The position numbers were made by a program, and so were the translations under genes. The notes beneath the pieces are model-generated. The model saw only the letters and a program-made list of their open reading frames with translations, did not search any database and had not been told where the DNA came from. A stretch of 64,000 nucleotides of DNA from Porpolomopsis calyptriformis. Taxonomy: Eukaryota; Basidiomycota; Agaricomycetes; Agaricales; Hygrophoraceae. Within the stretch, counting starts at the first letter, position 1. Every line of letters starts with the position of its first letter. This document shows positions 54,005 through 64,000 of the stretch, piece by piece. The stretch spans positions 1,426,001 through 1,490,000 of the forward strand of contig OX621168.1 in assembly GCA_951640195.1 (NCBI GenBank). Reading direction: 5' to 3'.

Positions 54005-54270
54005 TTGGCTGCTGATTTGAATATGACAAGCATTCGTGCTCCGAGTCTCCGACCGTCACTACCTTGACACCCAACGTTGGGCATTGTCCGCCCCAGGTTG
54101 CCTCTTCATTTGGCCGGAAGGATATCCAGTAGCGTGTACTGATCATAGAGCAGCCTGACCCGGAACGTATGCGCCTTTTTTTTTGTTTCCGAACGATGTC
54201 AAATCTCACTCTTCTCCTTGGCGATCGTCGTGTGGGCAGAGAACAATATACTCAAAGCCTTTTATCGAAC

Positions 54271-55760
54271 ATGGATGGCTCAAAGCTCTCCATCCTCCGG
54301 TCCACATCACTCCCAGTCTTCGTGGGTGAGACCGAAGACACACCGTTTCAGCCTCTGTTCTGCCGCGACTCCGAGGTCAAAAGTTCCGATGCACCCATCA
54401 CCCCACCCATGTCACCCAATCAGAGCGAGCAAGGAGGTGACTGCTCTATCATTATCTGCGCCGATCATGGGCCCGGGCCCGAGGACTCCACCGTGATGTC
54501 TCCCGAGTCGAACACCGACAGTTCGATCGCAAGCTCGCAGGAGACCTCGACCACGATGGAGGTTGATGAAGAGCCCCCCGCCCAACGGCATCAGCCCAAA
54601 ACACGGTTGTTAGAAGATGAGCAAGTCCACGTCGCAAAGGCCGGATCTTTAAAGCTAACTGATTTTGAGGTAAAGGGAACATTGGGTCAGTGCTGCCTCT
54701 TCTCGAAAATCCTCCTTCTGTCTCACGCTCTTCTCCAGGCACTGGCACTTTCGGTCGAGTCCTTCTCGTCCGTCTTAAATCGGATACGCCCCGAGGCTCT
54801 CAAAATCACTTCGCATTGAAAGTGCTCCGGAAAACAGAAATCGTCCGGCTGAGGCAGGTTGAGCATGTCAACGCCGAACGGTACATTCTATCCCGAGTGC
54901 ACCACCCATTTGTGGTCGACCTCTTCGCTACATTTCAAGATAGCTTGAATATCTACATGTTGCTCTCATACGTTCCTGGCGGAGAACTCTTCACACATCT
55001 ACGACGCGCTCAGAGGTTCACCCCCGACGTCACCCGTTTCTATCTCGCCAATATCATCCTCGCCCTCAAATACCTCCATTCCTTCGGCATCATCTACCGC
55101 GACCTCAAACCCGAAAATCTCTTACTAGATTCTCGCGGATATCTCCGTCTCACCGATTTTGGCTTCGCCAAGATCGTGGACGACCGTACGTGGACGCTGT
55201 GCGGCACCCCGGAATATCTCGCTCCCGAAATCATCCAGTCAGACGGCCACGGAAAGGCGGCAGATTGGTGGGCATGTGGTATCCTTTGCTACGAAATGCT
55301 CGTCGGCTACCCGCCCTTTTTCGACGAGTCTGCATACGGCATATACGAAAAAATCCTGAACGGCTACATCCATTGGCCGAGAAGCATGGACCGGCTCTCG
55401 AGGGACATCATACGCGCGTTCTTGCATCCTGACCGTACCAAACGTTTGGGGAATTTGATTGGCAGTGCACAAGATGTCTTGGACCATCCGTGGTTCAGAG
55501 GCGTTGACTGGGATGCCTTGGAACGGTGTGAAATTAACGTGAGTAGCACTGTTTACATGTCCGTTCTCGATACAATCTCATTCGTTCCTCATTAACAGGC
55601 GCCTATCATCCCACTCACATCTTCGGTGGACGATACCCGCCACTTTTTGCACCTCCCGCTTCCCTCACCAGAAGAGATGCCTGGCCTCATCCGGGAAGAG
55701 GATCCTCCCTCAATTCACCAACGATTTGATCCTACTGCATATCATTTTCTTGAGTTTTGA
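54271..55760 (+). CDS. cAMP-dependent protein kinase (PKA) catalytic subunit
   Basis: Three exons: 54271-54685, 54739-55538, 55599-55760, giving 458 aa. The start is taken at MDGSKLSIL (good A at -3, G at +4); in-frame ATGs at 54196 and 54169 are possible. The N-terminal 120 residues are low-complexity Ser/Thr/Glu-rich, as in fungal PKA. The kinase domain has glycine loop GTLGTGTFGRV, catalytic lysine in ALKVLRKTE, YRDLKPENLLL (catalytic Asp about 260), DFGFAK, activation loop WTLCGTPEYLAPE with the phosphorylatable Thr, and ADWWACGILCYEML. The C-terminal AGC tail ends in the hydrophobic motif FLEF. The protein carries cAMP signals for growth, development and mating in fungi. The intron joins restore the glycine loop exactly. 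Confidence 0.93.
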
Positions 55761-55946
55761 TTCTAGTCTCGTCCTCCTTGTCTGTTGTATCCCGGTGATG
55801 TACATCATGGTATTTATTCATTCTTGTCATGTAAACTCCATCCTCTCCATTTCTACCACAGTCGTTAGAGTTTCCTTCCACTTGTACGGTAGAAATCCTA
55901 ATGAAATCTTCACTTCATCAACCCTCTTTTTCAGCCACCACCATCC

Positions 55947-57433
55947 ATGGCCCGCAGACGCAAACATCGGACACATCTTAAAGGACCAAAGGCTAGGGAC
56001 ACCCTCCCTGATGGCATACCCAAATCATTCGTTATCAAGCACGGCCAGGTGGGGTCGTCCTTGACCCAGCTCGTCCGTGACTTTCGCAAGCTCATGGAAC
56101 CCAACACAGCCAGTCGTCTGAGAGTAAGTCTCGCCAATTTTTCCCTTCCCTCCCCTCGTTTCTGACCCAACGAGGAAGGAACGGTCCAAGAACAAGCTCA
56201 AGGATTATCTGACACTTGCCCCGGCGCTGCAAGTAACCCATTTGCTTGCGTTCACCTTGACCCCGATCGCGCCTTCCTTGCGTGTCGTCCGTCTCTCGGC
56301 AGGTCCCACTCTCACCTTTCGCGTGGAACGCTACAGTCTAGCGAAGGATATACTAAATGCGTCCCGGCGAGCTCGAAGCATCGGGATGGAATACCTGAGT
56401 CCACCTCTCGTATGTGCCTTCTTCCCCAATCACCGTTCATTGACATTCATTCTCCCTTTGCATATACAATACATAAGCTCGTCTTGGCATCATTCCCTCC
56501 GCCGTCACCCACAACTCCACCCCACCTTCCTCTCCTCATGAAATCCTTCCAAACCATGTTCCCCCCTCTCTCACCTAAAACACTGACCCTCTCCTCCGCC
56601 CGCCGCATCGTGCTCATCTCCTACAATGCCGAGCGCGGCACAGTCGACTTCCGCCACTACATTATCACCGTCAAAGCCCACAGCGTCTCCAAGCGCATCC
56701 GCCGTGTGCTCGAAGGGAACACCAAGGCTAAATCTTCGTCCGGTGGTCCGGTTTTAAACCTAGGGAACGAGAAGGACGTGGCGGACTTCTTGCTGAGAGG
56801 AAAGGGCGAGCGTGGGCCAGAGGGTGGGTACGAGTCGGCTGCTTCCTCGGCGACGGAGAGTGTGGCCGGAGACGAGGGTGAGACGATCTCTTTGGCTGAT
56901 GACTATGTTGGGAGGAATAATAAGAAGGGGCAGAAGAGGGCGGTTAAGCTGGATGAGATCGGGCCAAGGTTGGAGTTGAGATTGGTGAAGATTGTAGAGG
57001 GTGTTCCCGGAAAAGAGGGAAATGTAATCTACCATGGATTGGGTGAGTGTGTGGTTTTTTGCGTGTTAGGTGTCCGTCTCTCAATGCTTGTTCAGTCACG
57101 AAATCGAAAAAGGAAGTCTTGGCTCTGAAGGCTGCCCACGCTGCCAAAGAAAGGCTAAGGAAAGAGAGGAGGGAGGAGCAGGAACGAAATGTTCAACGGA
57201 AGAGAGCGAAGCCGGCTGGACAAGAGGATGAGGGTGAAGATGGGGATGAGGAGGAGGAGGAGGAGGAGGAGGAGGAGGAGGAGGCAGGAACGGATGAAGG
57301 AAAATGGGACGGGGAAGAAGAGATCAGCGGGGACGACGAAAGTGAATGCGAGGAGAGTGACGCTGAGGGTAACGAGAGCGTTGATGATGAGCCTCGGCCA
57401 ACCAAAAAAGTAAAACTACAGAGGAAGCGCTAA
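55947..57433 (+). CDS. SSF1: Ribosome biogenesis Brix-domain protein SSF1/PPAN
   Basis: Four exons: 55947-56123, 56179-56409, 56478-57042, 57096-57433 (introns 55, 68 and 53 bp), giving 436 aa. It begins MARRRKHRTHLKGPKA, followed by the Brix domain (PKSFVIKHGQVGSSLTQLV, DFRKLMEPNTASRLRERSKN, LPLLMKSFQTMFPPLSPKTL, RGTVDFRHYIITVKAHSVSK). The tail is highly charged (a run of about 12 Glu, then KKVKLQRKR). SSF1 is a nucleolar factor needed for 27S pre-rRNA processing and 60S assembly. It is tail-to-tail with the heme lyase gene (56 bp between stops). Confidence 0.92.
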
Positions 57434-57489
57434 TCTAGGGTGCATGCCAATGTCATCTTTTCTAATTGGGCACCATCTTTGCCTGTTGT

Positions 57490-58262
57490 TCACGATGAGG
57501 ATTTGCCAAGTTCGGGGGAGGACGAGGGGCTGTTCCCAAACCACCCGGACAATCCAGTCCAAAAATGTTCCAGCCTCATTTTGACACCCTCCCAGTTGTC
57601 CAGGGCTGGACGGACATCGAGGAAGAATGAGAGATTATTATTGGATCCTTGTCCCTGGCTTCGACCTGTATAAAAGTCGATGATGTAGCGCACGCGAGTC
57701 CCACACCGGTCAACCGTCCAGTCGTGACGATCAAACGGAGGGGAATACCTGATCGTGGTTGAATGCCTGAGCGGATACCACAAGTGGGACACACATACCC
57801 TAAGAATGTCTTCCATCTCGCCTTGGGGCTGATATCTCCAGGCCGTCCTTTGAAACTCACAAGTTTCACACCACCGCACGCCGCTCCACCCCTTCCGGTC
57901 TCCCATTTCATTACCTCCGCCCAAGCGCGTTCGTTGACGGCGTTGTGTATAGGGACGATCGTTTTCATGTCCGCCGCCTGGGGATTGTGGTTCTTACGCG
58001 CCATGGCAGCGAAGAATTGCGCCTCTGAGGGGTAGACCCAGTGTTCGTCCCCGGATCTGGGGATAGAGGATGTTTGTCGTTCGGTAGATAGACGCGAGGT
58101 GGTTGGAGAGGATCTGGATGAAAATGGTGCTGGGGGGTGTCCGAAAGGCAAAAAGCGAGCCCAGGATGAGTTGGTATTGTGATCAACGGGGCATTTGTCC
58201 GCTGTGGGAGGAGGATGGTGTTCGACTGGACATTTCTCTGTTTTCGTTGGCTGAGTTTCCAT
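57490..58262 (-). CDS. CYC3: Holocytochrome c synthase (cytochrome c heme lyase)
   Basis: Two exons, 58262-57799 and 57748-57490, with a 50 bp intron, 240 aa. The start is METQPTKTEKCPVEHH; an upstream in-frame ATG at 58298 is disfavoured. It carries two Cys-Pro-Val heme-binding motifs (KCPVEHH, KCPVDHN). The catalytic heme lyase core shows HWVYPSEAQFFAAMARKNHN, MKTIVPIHNAVNERAWAEVM, the ARWKTFLGYSPPFDRHDW segment across the intron, and DRCGTRVRYIIDFYTG. It links heme covalently to cytochrome c (and possibly c1) in the mitochondrial intermembrane space. The start lies only about 120 bp from the start of F-box copy CC. Confidence 0.92.
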
Positions 58263-58331
58263 GACGGCGTGACTGACCGACTTGTACCTGACCTTCAACC
58301 ACCGGCACTGGGTGCTTTGCTTTGCTGAGTG

Positions 58332-58381
58332 GTGAGTGATACGTCCATAGGTCGCGATGAATAATTAATGGGCCAAGGCAG
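58332..58381 (+). other. Predicted 5' leader intron, copy CC
   Basis: GTGAGTGATAC donor, AATAATTAATGG branch site and GGCAG acceptor, 50 bp, ending 3 bp before the ATG. Confidence 0.6.
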
Positions 58382-58384
58382 ACG

Positions 58385-59836
58385 ATGGGCACGTTCCTCA
58401 AGCTTCCAAACGAGCTTGCTTTCCAAATATTCGGTGACTTGGATAATCCAGCACTCCTGGCACTGGCTAAATCTTGCAGGCACCTGAACGTTATCGTGCC
58501 CTCATACTGCCTTTCCCGTCATCATATGCCTGACCCATCCGACAAGATTGACCTTTGCCTGGAGAATGATTTTGATGTCCTCCCCTTTCTCAGGGTCTCC
58601 ACCCTACTCACTTCGTCTCAGGATATCCACAGCTCCTTCACCACGAGTAACTATATGGATGAAATCCGCGGACTGAAAAGCCTAGTTGATAAGCTGTCAT
58701 CCATCAGGACTGCAATGCTTTCCTTGTTCTTCATCCCCACATTTAGTTTCCGGGAGGATGAGGCTCGTTTCGCCAAGGCTATTTGCGGCCTTATCACCAC
58801 CATCATTTCCAGGTCCTGCGAAGTATTGTGTATTGAACATGGTCCCAGCTTGAAGTTTTCGCATCACACCGGTGAACAGAAAGCGCAACATACCACCTCA
58901 TCGAAACTCTCTCTTTTCGTCTCACCATTGCGGAGGATTTTCCAGAATCCCCCAGTAACGGAAAACATTGGCGACATTTTCTCACTGCACACATTTCCTG
59001 CGTCCAAGTTGAGAACGCTTCGAATATATTCGGCTACCCTTTTCGATCACTCATTTCTCCATTGGACCATCCATCTCATCAACACCTCTCCCATCACAAG
59101 CCTTTCCATCGGAAACTTATTCCAAACACCTTTCCCCTGGGATGACCTCCTTTCGGGTATTCATTCCCCTGCTCTGTCGGAACTTAGCATTGCAGACTGC
59201 TTTGAGCAGCCCCCTTGCTCTTCTGTTGCTGCATTTTTTGCTCGCCACCAAACTATCACTTCTCTGGAATGTCAAAGATCATCGCGAGATCGCCTTAATG
59301 ACCCCGAATTTTTTCTTCCTGGGCTTACCAGGTTGATTTCAAGCTACGATTCCATCATACACCTTCTGGACAATGTCGCTGCATTCCCCTCTCTTTGTTA
59401 TATCTCACTTGATGCCTCTCCAAGTGGATACTACCTGCCATTCAACTCTTCTATGATGAATAATGCACTGGAATGTCTCACACGCTGTCCCAACGAGTTG
59501 GAGTTATCTCTCAGGTTCCGCCAAGAAGACGAGGCTTGCATTTCATGGCTTGACGTCGACAGCAATGACGATGGCCGGATTGAGCGCCTATTGCATGCCA
59601 TCATTGCCTTGAAGTTGTTCGTTGCCAAATTTGCCATGAAGATGCTTTTAATTCTCCCAAAATGGCTGGGACTGTTCCCCGCATTGCGCTGCTTAACATT
59701 TCAATCTGATCGGCATGACGAAATGGTTCCTTACGATTTTGCTCATTCAGTCATCCAAGCTTGCCCGCAACTCGAGACGCTAACGATAAACGAGGAGACC
59801 CATGTAGTTGCCACTTGGCTTGCGATGGAAGACTGA
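58385..59836 (+). CDS. F-box/LRR-like protein, copy CC
   Basis: Intronless coding exon, 483 aa, from 58385 (MGTFLKLPNELAFQIFGDLDN). By eye it is the sister of the broken copy T at 40-41 kb, sharing IGNLFQTPFPWDDLLS, the SLECQRSSRDRLNDPEF/SLECQRLLHDDLNDTQF block and LDASPSGYYLPFN. The promoter and leader are also alike. It keeps the C-terminal LPKWLGLFPALRCLTF block that T has lost. It lies head-to-head with heme lyase, with its conserved upstream block starting about 25 bp from that gene's ATG. Intact. Confidence 0.83.
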   Translation: MGTFLKLPNELAFQIFGDLDNPALLALAKSCRHLNVIVPSYCLSRHHMPDPSDKIDLCLENDFDVLPFLRVSTLLTSSQDIHSSFTTSNYMDEIRGLKSLVDKLSSIRTAMLSLFFIPTFSFREDEARFAKAICGLITTIISRSCEVLCIEHGPSLKFSHHTGEQKAQHTTSSKLSLFVSPLRRIFQNPPVTENIGDIFSLHTFPASKLRTLRIYSATLFDHSFLHWTIHLINTSPITSLSIGNLFQTPFPWDDLLSGIHSPALSELSIADCFEQPPCSSVAAFFARHQTITSLECQRSSRDRLNDPEFFLPGLTRLISSYDSIIHLLDNVAAFPSLCYISLDASPSGYYLPFNSSMMNNALECLTRCPNELELSLRFRQEDEACISWLDVDSNDDGRIERLLHAIIALKLFVAKFAMKMLLILPKWLGLFPALRCLTFQSDRHDEMVPYDFAHSVIQACPQLETLTINEETHVVATWLAMED

Positions 59837-60265
59837 TTATATCGATGGGGCAATGAGCCTTTGATAACCCAGGTTGCATCTAAAGTCACTTTCTCCAATG
59901 CTACTTTTACTGATTCTTCTTTTCACTTGTTGGCTATGCTACTTATTCGCATCATCAGAATGATCTACCTCATCCATTGATGACCTGCATGTCAATAGGG
60001 GAGGATATATTAAATTTGTTCGACTTGGATAAATATGGAATGACTTTGGCTTGGCTCCATGACTTTCGACACACATGACTTTGGCTGACTTTCGACACCA
60101 CCCCTCGATTGAATCAACCCGTCAACTTTTACCTGACCCTCGACCACTAATGCTTGATGAGCACTGAGTATTTGTTGCTTTTGCCGAGTGGTGAGTGACA
60201 CGCCTATAAGATCGCGATGAATAACTGATCTCTTTATTTGCGCCAAATTAGCGCCAAGTTAGACA
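59837..60265. other. Intergenic CC-DD
   Basis: It holds the 3' flank of CC (tctccaatgctacttttact, shared with DD and S) and the conserved promoter of DD (ccctcgaccact...actgagtatttgttgctttt). No gene was recognised. Confidence 0.5.
60191..60251 (+). other. Predicted 5' leader intron, copy DD
   Basis: GTGAGTGACAC donor, AATAACTGATC branch site and AAATTAG acceptor, 61 bp, ending 14 bp before the ATG. Confidence 0.55.
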
Positions 60266-61717
60266 ATGGGCACGCTCCTCAAACTTCCCAACGAGCTTGC
60301 TTTCCAAATATTCGGTGACTTGGATAATCCAGCACTCCTGGCACTGGCTAAATCTTGCAGGCACCTGAACATTATTGCGACCTCGTACTACCTTTCCTGC
60401 CATCATATGCCTGACCCATCCGACAAGATTGAGCTTTGTGTGGAAGAAGATTTTGGCCACCTCCCCTTTCTCAGGATTTCTACCCAGCTCACTTCCTCTC
60501 GATATCTCCACATCGGGTTCACTGGGAAAAATAATTTGGATGAAATTCGTGGATTGCAAGGCCTCGTTGATAAGTTATCATCCATCAAGACTGTAAAGCT
60601 TTCCCTGGACTTCATCTCTGCATTCAGTAATCAGGAGGACGAAGCCCATTTTGCCAAGGCTATTCGAAACTTCCTCACTACCATCATTGCCAGATCCTGC
60701 GAAAGATTACGCATTTGCTCTGGTCCTGGCTTGGTCCATTCATATTACACAAGTGAACAGAAAGTGCAACGTATTAACCTATCGAAACTCTCTCGCGTTT
60801 TCACCGCACCATATCGGAGGATTTTGCGGAAATCCTCAGCGACAGCAAACATTGGCGATATTCTTCCACCAGAGACCTTTCCCGCGTCTAAGTTGACAGA
60901 ACTTGGGATACTTTCGGATACATTTTTCGATCGCTCGTTTCTCAGTTGGACCATCCAATTGATAAATACCTCTCCCATCACATGCCTTGGCATTGGAAAC
61001 CCGTCCCAGACACCTTACAAATACAAATGGGATGAACTCCTTCCAGCTATTCATTCCCCCACGCTCTTGTGGTTTTTCATTGCAGACACTCTCGAGCAGC
61101 TGCCTTGCTCTTCTGTTGCTGCATTTCTTGCTCGCCACCAAACTATCACTTCTTTCCTATGTCATGGTTTATCGCGAGATGGCCCCGATTGCCCCAATTT
61201 TTTTCTTCCTCGGCTTACCAATTTGGTTTCAAGCCACCGGTCCATTGTGCACCTGTTGGAAGATGTCGCTGCATTCCCCTCCCTTCGCGATGTCTCCCTC
61301 CATCAACATCCAAGTGCACACCACTTGCCATTCGACCCTTCTATCGTGAACAATGCGCTGGAATGTGTCAGTCGCTGTCCCAACGAGCTTGAGTTGACTC
61401 TCAAGTTTATCCAAGAAGACGAAGGTTTCATTGCGTGGCTTGATGTAGATGTCAATGACATTAGTCGGATTGAGCGGTTAATGCATCGCGTCATTTGCCT
61501 GAAGTTGCGCATTGACAAATTCGGCACGAAGACGCTTTTAGTCCTTCCAAAATGGTTGGCACTGTTCCCTGCATTACGCCTCTTAACATTTCGGTGTATC
61601 AGAAAGATCCCCCCGCATTTTGCTTATTCAGTTATCCAAGCTTGCCCGCAACTCGAGACATTAACGATCAAGGAGGAGACCCATTCGGTTACCACTTGGC
61701 TTGCTATGAAACATTGA
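60266..61717 (+). CDS. F-box/LRR-like protein, copy DD
   Basis: Intronless coding exon, 483 aa, from 60266 (MGTLLKLPNELAFQIFGDLDN). It is the sister of copy S at 38-40 kb (see there for shared signatures). The first 90 bp of coding DNA are nearly identical to copy CC, suggesting recent exchange within the pair. Family blocks are complete: FLARHQTITSFLCHGL, SRCPNELELTLKF, LPKWLALFPALRLLTF and TTWLAMKH at the end. Intact. Confidence 0.83.
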   Translation: MGTLLKLPNELAFQIFGDLDNPALLALAKSCRHLNIIATSYYLSCHHMPDPSDKIELCVEEDFGHLPFLRISTQLTSSRYLHIGFTGKNNLDEIRGLQGLVDKLSSIKTVKLSLDFISAFSNQEDEAHFAKAIRNFLTTIIARSCERLRICSGPGLVHSYYTSEQKVQRINLSKLSRVFTAPYRRILRKSSATANIGDILPPETFPASKLTELGILSDTFFDRSFLSWTIQLINTSPITCLGIGNPSQTPYKYKWDELLPAIHSPTLLWFFIADTLEQLPCSSVAAFLARHQTITSFLCHGLSRDGPDCPNFFLPRLTNLVSSHRSIVHLLEDVAAFPSLRDVSLHQHPSAHHLPFDPSIVNNALECVSRCPNELELTLKFIQEDEGFIAWLDVDVNDISRIERLMHRVICLKLRIDKFGTKTLLVLPKWLALFPALRLLTFRCIRKIPPHFAYSVIQACPQLETLTIKEETHSVTTWLAMKH

Positions 61718-62905
61718 TTCACGCCTCTCAACGGGGGTTAATGCGGGTTGTATCCAAAATCTTTTTAACACAATTTCTCCGATGCTACTTTTGACTTGCG
61801 TATGAACAGACGATGTATCAAATTTATTGGACTTGGACTTGGACTTTTGGCTTTGATTGTATGACTCTTCGAACTTTGGTGCGCTACACACATACATTTC
61901 GTTCGATCCTTACGCCCTTAATAGTAGGACTTTGCAAGGGTTAATATCATCCGTCTCTGTTCTCTGCGTTGACCCTGTAAAGCCCCTGAGTTGCTGCAGG
62001 CGGTATAGTCGAGGGGAGTCTCAGCCGCCCATGTGCATTGATCAGTCGTAAGCAAATTTCGCCATTTTCATGTTGTAAACCATGCTATTCCTCAGCGAAC
62101 ACCGTCGCCGCGGACCGTCTTTCGGACGACATTTATATATTAACACCACTTTTCGCACCAGAATCCCGTAAAGTGGGCAATGTCAATGTCGGTGAGCGAT
62201 GCGACCATTGCTCACCAACATTGACATTGACCGTGAAGGAGATACTTTAAAGGAGTTTCTTCACACGCGAATTATGAAACCAAGAAGAGAACAAGTGGTA
62301 TCGAACGGTTTAGGGTGGCTCACTGTCCGATGACCTGCAATCCTTCAATTCAGTGATGATCACTCACAGAACTTGGGTCTACAACATCAGTTCTCAACTG
62401 GTGACATACGTGTTTTTGGACAGCAGGTGTCCTTCGTCATCTTCCTGGTGCCTAGAAGATTGAAGGGACGAGGGAGCTGCTGGTTGGGCCGTGGAGTGAC
62501 CACTGGTGAAATCTGGTGTTGAACTGATACAAAACCTTCCCAACGCTTTTTGGAACCTGGCGCGGCTCATTGAAAAGCATAAATTATCCTCCCAGTTCAA
62601 GGGACGGTACCTGCAACGAGCAGCCGATGGTACTGTCACCCTGAGGCTCTTATTCTCATCTCACGGCTCTTAGGAACTCGAAAAACAGCAAGGATTTTTC
62701 TCTTGGTCCTGTGAGCTTAGTTTTCGCGATAATCTTTGGAATTATTCGCTGTGTTGCCCGGTCACTTCATGCACTCCCACCCATGGCAATTTACTTTGGC
62801 GCATTTTTTCGACTGCAATATCCCCATACAAGTATACCATTGACAGAGCCCCTGTCAGATGAACATCTTTCATACCGAGATGACATGGATAGAGTAACAA
62901 CGAGC
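61718..62905. other. Long intergenic region without a recognised gene
   Basis: About 1.2 kb. The first 130 bp are the 3' flank of copy DD, similar to that of copies S and T (ttaacacaatttctccgatgctac). A near-perfect hairpin lies at 62178-62229. The open frame at 62711-62920 (+) is short and has no family signature; I do not call it. Confidence 0.5.
62178..62229. repeat. Inverted repeat, 20 bp arms (19 matched), 12 nt loop
   Basis: caatgtcaatgtcggtgagc pairs with gctcaccaacattgacattg around a 12 nt loop. It is noncoding and may be a small hairpin element or chance remnant. Confidence 0.65.
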
Positions 62906-64000
62906 TCAATCAGAGTCTAACAACTCTGCGAGTTCTTGCTCCTCCTCTGCTGTCATCTCAAATTGCTTGTCCGCTTTTGCCGGTTCCGACGCAAGGGGCT
63001 TTTGCTCGACACTGGGAGTTACCGACGCAGCGCTCGACAGGAGTTCTAAATTCCGGTATGGCATCGTATGAGGACAGCTTCAATTGAATAGGTTAAAAAG
63101 ACACCCACCACTCAGTCTCCACTTCCGTATCGTGCCATCCAAACTCGTGCTAACCATCCACGGCTCTATCCTGGTCCTGCCGTCGACTCCAACGGATTTT
63201 CGCATCCACAGTCGTAGGGCGGTAACGTCGTGCCAGTGAGCATCAACTTCGCGAACGAGTTCTGGCTCCTCCGGAGACGAGACATCGTACACACGGATGA
63301 CATCTCCAGAACCTGTGAGGAGGTAGGGTTCGGCAAGATCGGTAAGAGCGAGTGGTAGGATCGCTCGGACCGCCGTGGGATGGGTGATGGGTGGGAGCGG
63401 GGCAGAGGGGTGAGGGTTAACTTCTTGTGAAAGTACCTGAACTGTATCATCCGAGGACGCTGCGGGAGTGGATATGTCAGAGTGATGATAAGAAAAATGT
63501 GAACGATTTTTTTACCTGTCCATAGATGACCATTGCCATATAGCATCTCATTGATCCTCGTCCGATGGTGATTAAGTTCGCGTTTCAATATAGGCTTCCA
63601 CTGGGTAGGGATATGACTCTCCTTTAACAGTTCCCAAACATTGATCACGCCCATCGTATCTGCTGTGTACAAGATCAGGGAGGTATCTGAGAGGGCCATC
63701 CCATCGAGGCATTCCACAGGACGCCTGTGAGATGAGATTGACGCTACCAATGTTAAAGGTCCGCCTTCGTTCGCCGTGGATATGTCCCTTTGAGCGGAAA
63801 ATGAGTCTTGAGATTGGTGTAGATGCAACGAAAATACATACCAAAATCTAATAATCGTGTCGGAGCCACTGGAGACAAGAAGTTGGAGGGAGCCAAAAAC
63901 AAGGAGACCTTTGACGAAATCGGAGTGGGCAGGCGTTGATGAAACTACCTTCATGGTCTGACATGTAGTGTTTCAGCCATAGGTCCACGAAATACCGTTG
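62906..64000 (-). CDS. WD40-repeat protein, 5' end beyond the window
   Basis: Five-prime partial. Exons seen on the minus strand are 63957-63842, 63787-63516, 63459-63109 and 63045-62906 (293 codons with stop), preceded by an intron that probably starts at 63995. WD-like units are STPAHSDFVKGLLVFGSLQL...SSGSDTIIRFWD, ISSHRRPVECLDGM...LYTADTMGVINVWE, HHRTRINEMLYGNGHLWTAS, LLTGSGDVIRVYDVSSPEEP and WMVSTSLDGTIRKWRLS. It ends in an acidic tail (EMTAEEEQELAELLDSD). Not assigned to a named complex. All joins keep frame. The N-terminal WD units must lie to the right of the window. Confidence 0.78.

Noticed and set aside
21841..60260. The recurring GGTGAGTGA motif as a transcription-factor site
   Set aside because: Its position, the downstream branch-like site and the CAG/TAG acceptor fit a splice donor better.
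62711..62920. Small plus-strand open frame, 69 codons
   Set aside because: No recognisable domain, no coding signal beyond being open, and it overlaps the 3' end of the WD40 gene.
1..64000. tRNA or rRNA genes
   Set aside because: None of the intergenic stretches I read showed a convincing tRNA box pattern or rRNA sequence.

Overview
This window looks like nuclear DNA from a filamentous basidiomycete, most likely an agaricomycete. Housekeeping genes carry many short introns (about 45-65 bp, GT...CTRAY...AG). There is a NACHT-WD40 NOD-like receptor of the basidiomycete type, and a large lineage-specific F-box family. I cannot name the species. All introns were inferred by eye from frame continuity, splice sites and remembered family patterns. 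No transcript or database evidence was available.

Layout. (1) 1-6.3 kb: the 5' part of an RS-rich nuclear protein (-), head-to-head with cyclin L (+); a tiny F-box gene remnant; a NACHT-WD40 receptor (+) with 13 almost identical WD repeats. (2) 6.8-14.1 kb: three members (-) of the window's dominant F-box family, one broken, then a two-exon F-box gene of a different family (-). (3) 14.2-20.2 kb housekeeping block: SRP receptor alpha (13 exons), a proline-rich one-pass membrane protein, glyoxalase II, and the Golgi traffic protein SFT2. (4) 20.3-43.1 kb: an F-box array of eight + strand copies facing five - strand copies. The arms converge near 34 kb. (5) 43.4-58.3 kb housekeeping block: EDC4/Ge-1, Rab geranylgeranyl transferase alpha (BET4), SYF1, an unknown coiled-coil protein, the PKA catalytic subunit, the Brix protein SSF1, and cytochrome c heme lyase. 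(6) 58.4-61.7 kb: two more F-box genes (+). (7) 62.9-64 kb: a WD40 protein (-) that runs off the right edge.

The main feature is the F-box family: 18 copies plus one remnant, each about 450-490 aa and encoded by one coding exon. They have an N-terminal F-box and a long leucine-rich-like C-terminal region. Twelve look intact. Six are damaged by frameshifts, a start-codon loss or deletions, so this is birth and death in progress. Most members of the large array and the distal pair carry a short predicted intron in the 5' leader just before the ATG. The pair at 58.4-61.7 kb looks like an inverted copy of the pair at 38.2-41.3 kb, on the other side of the housekeeping block. Known F-box biology suggests the intact copies are SCF ubiquitin-ligase substrate adaptors with diversified binding surfaces. 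Their closeness to an NLR with rapidly evolving repeats suggests a recognition or immunity neighbourhood, but that link is inference.
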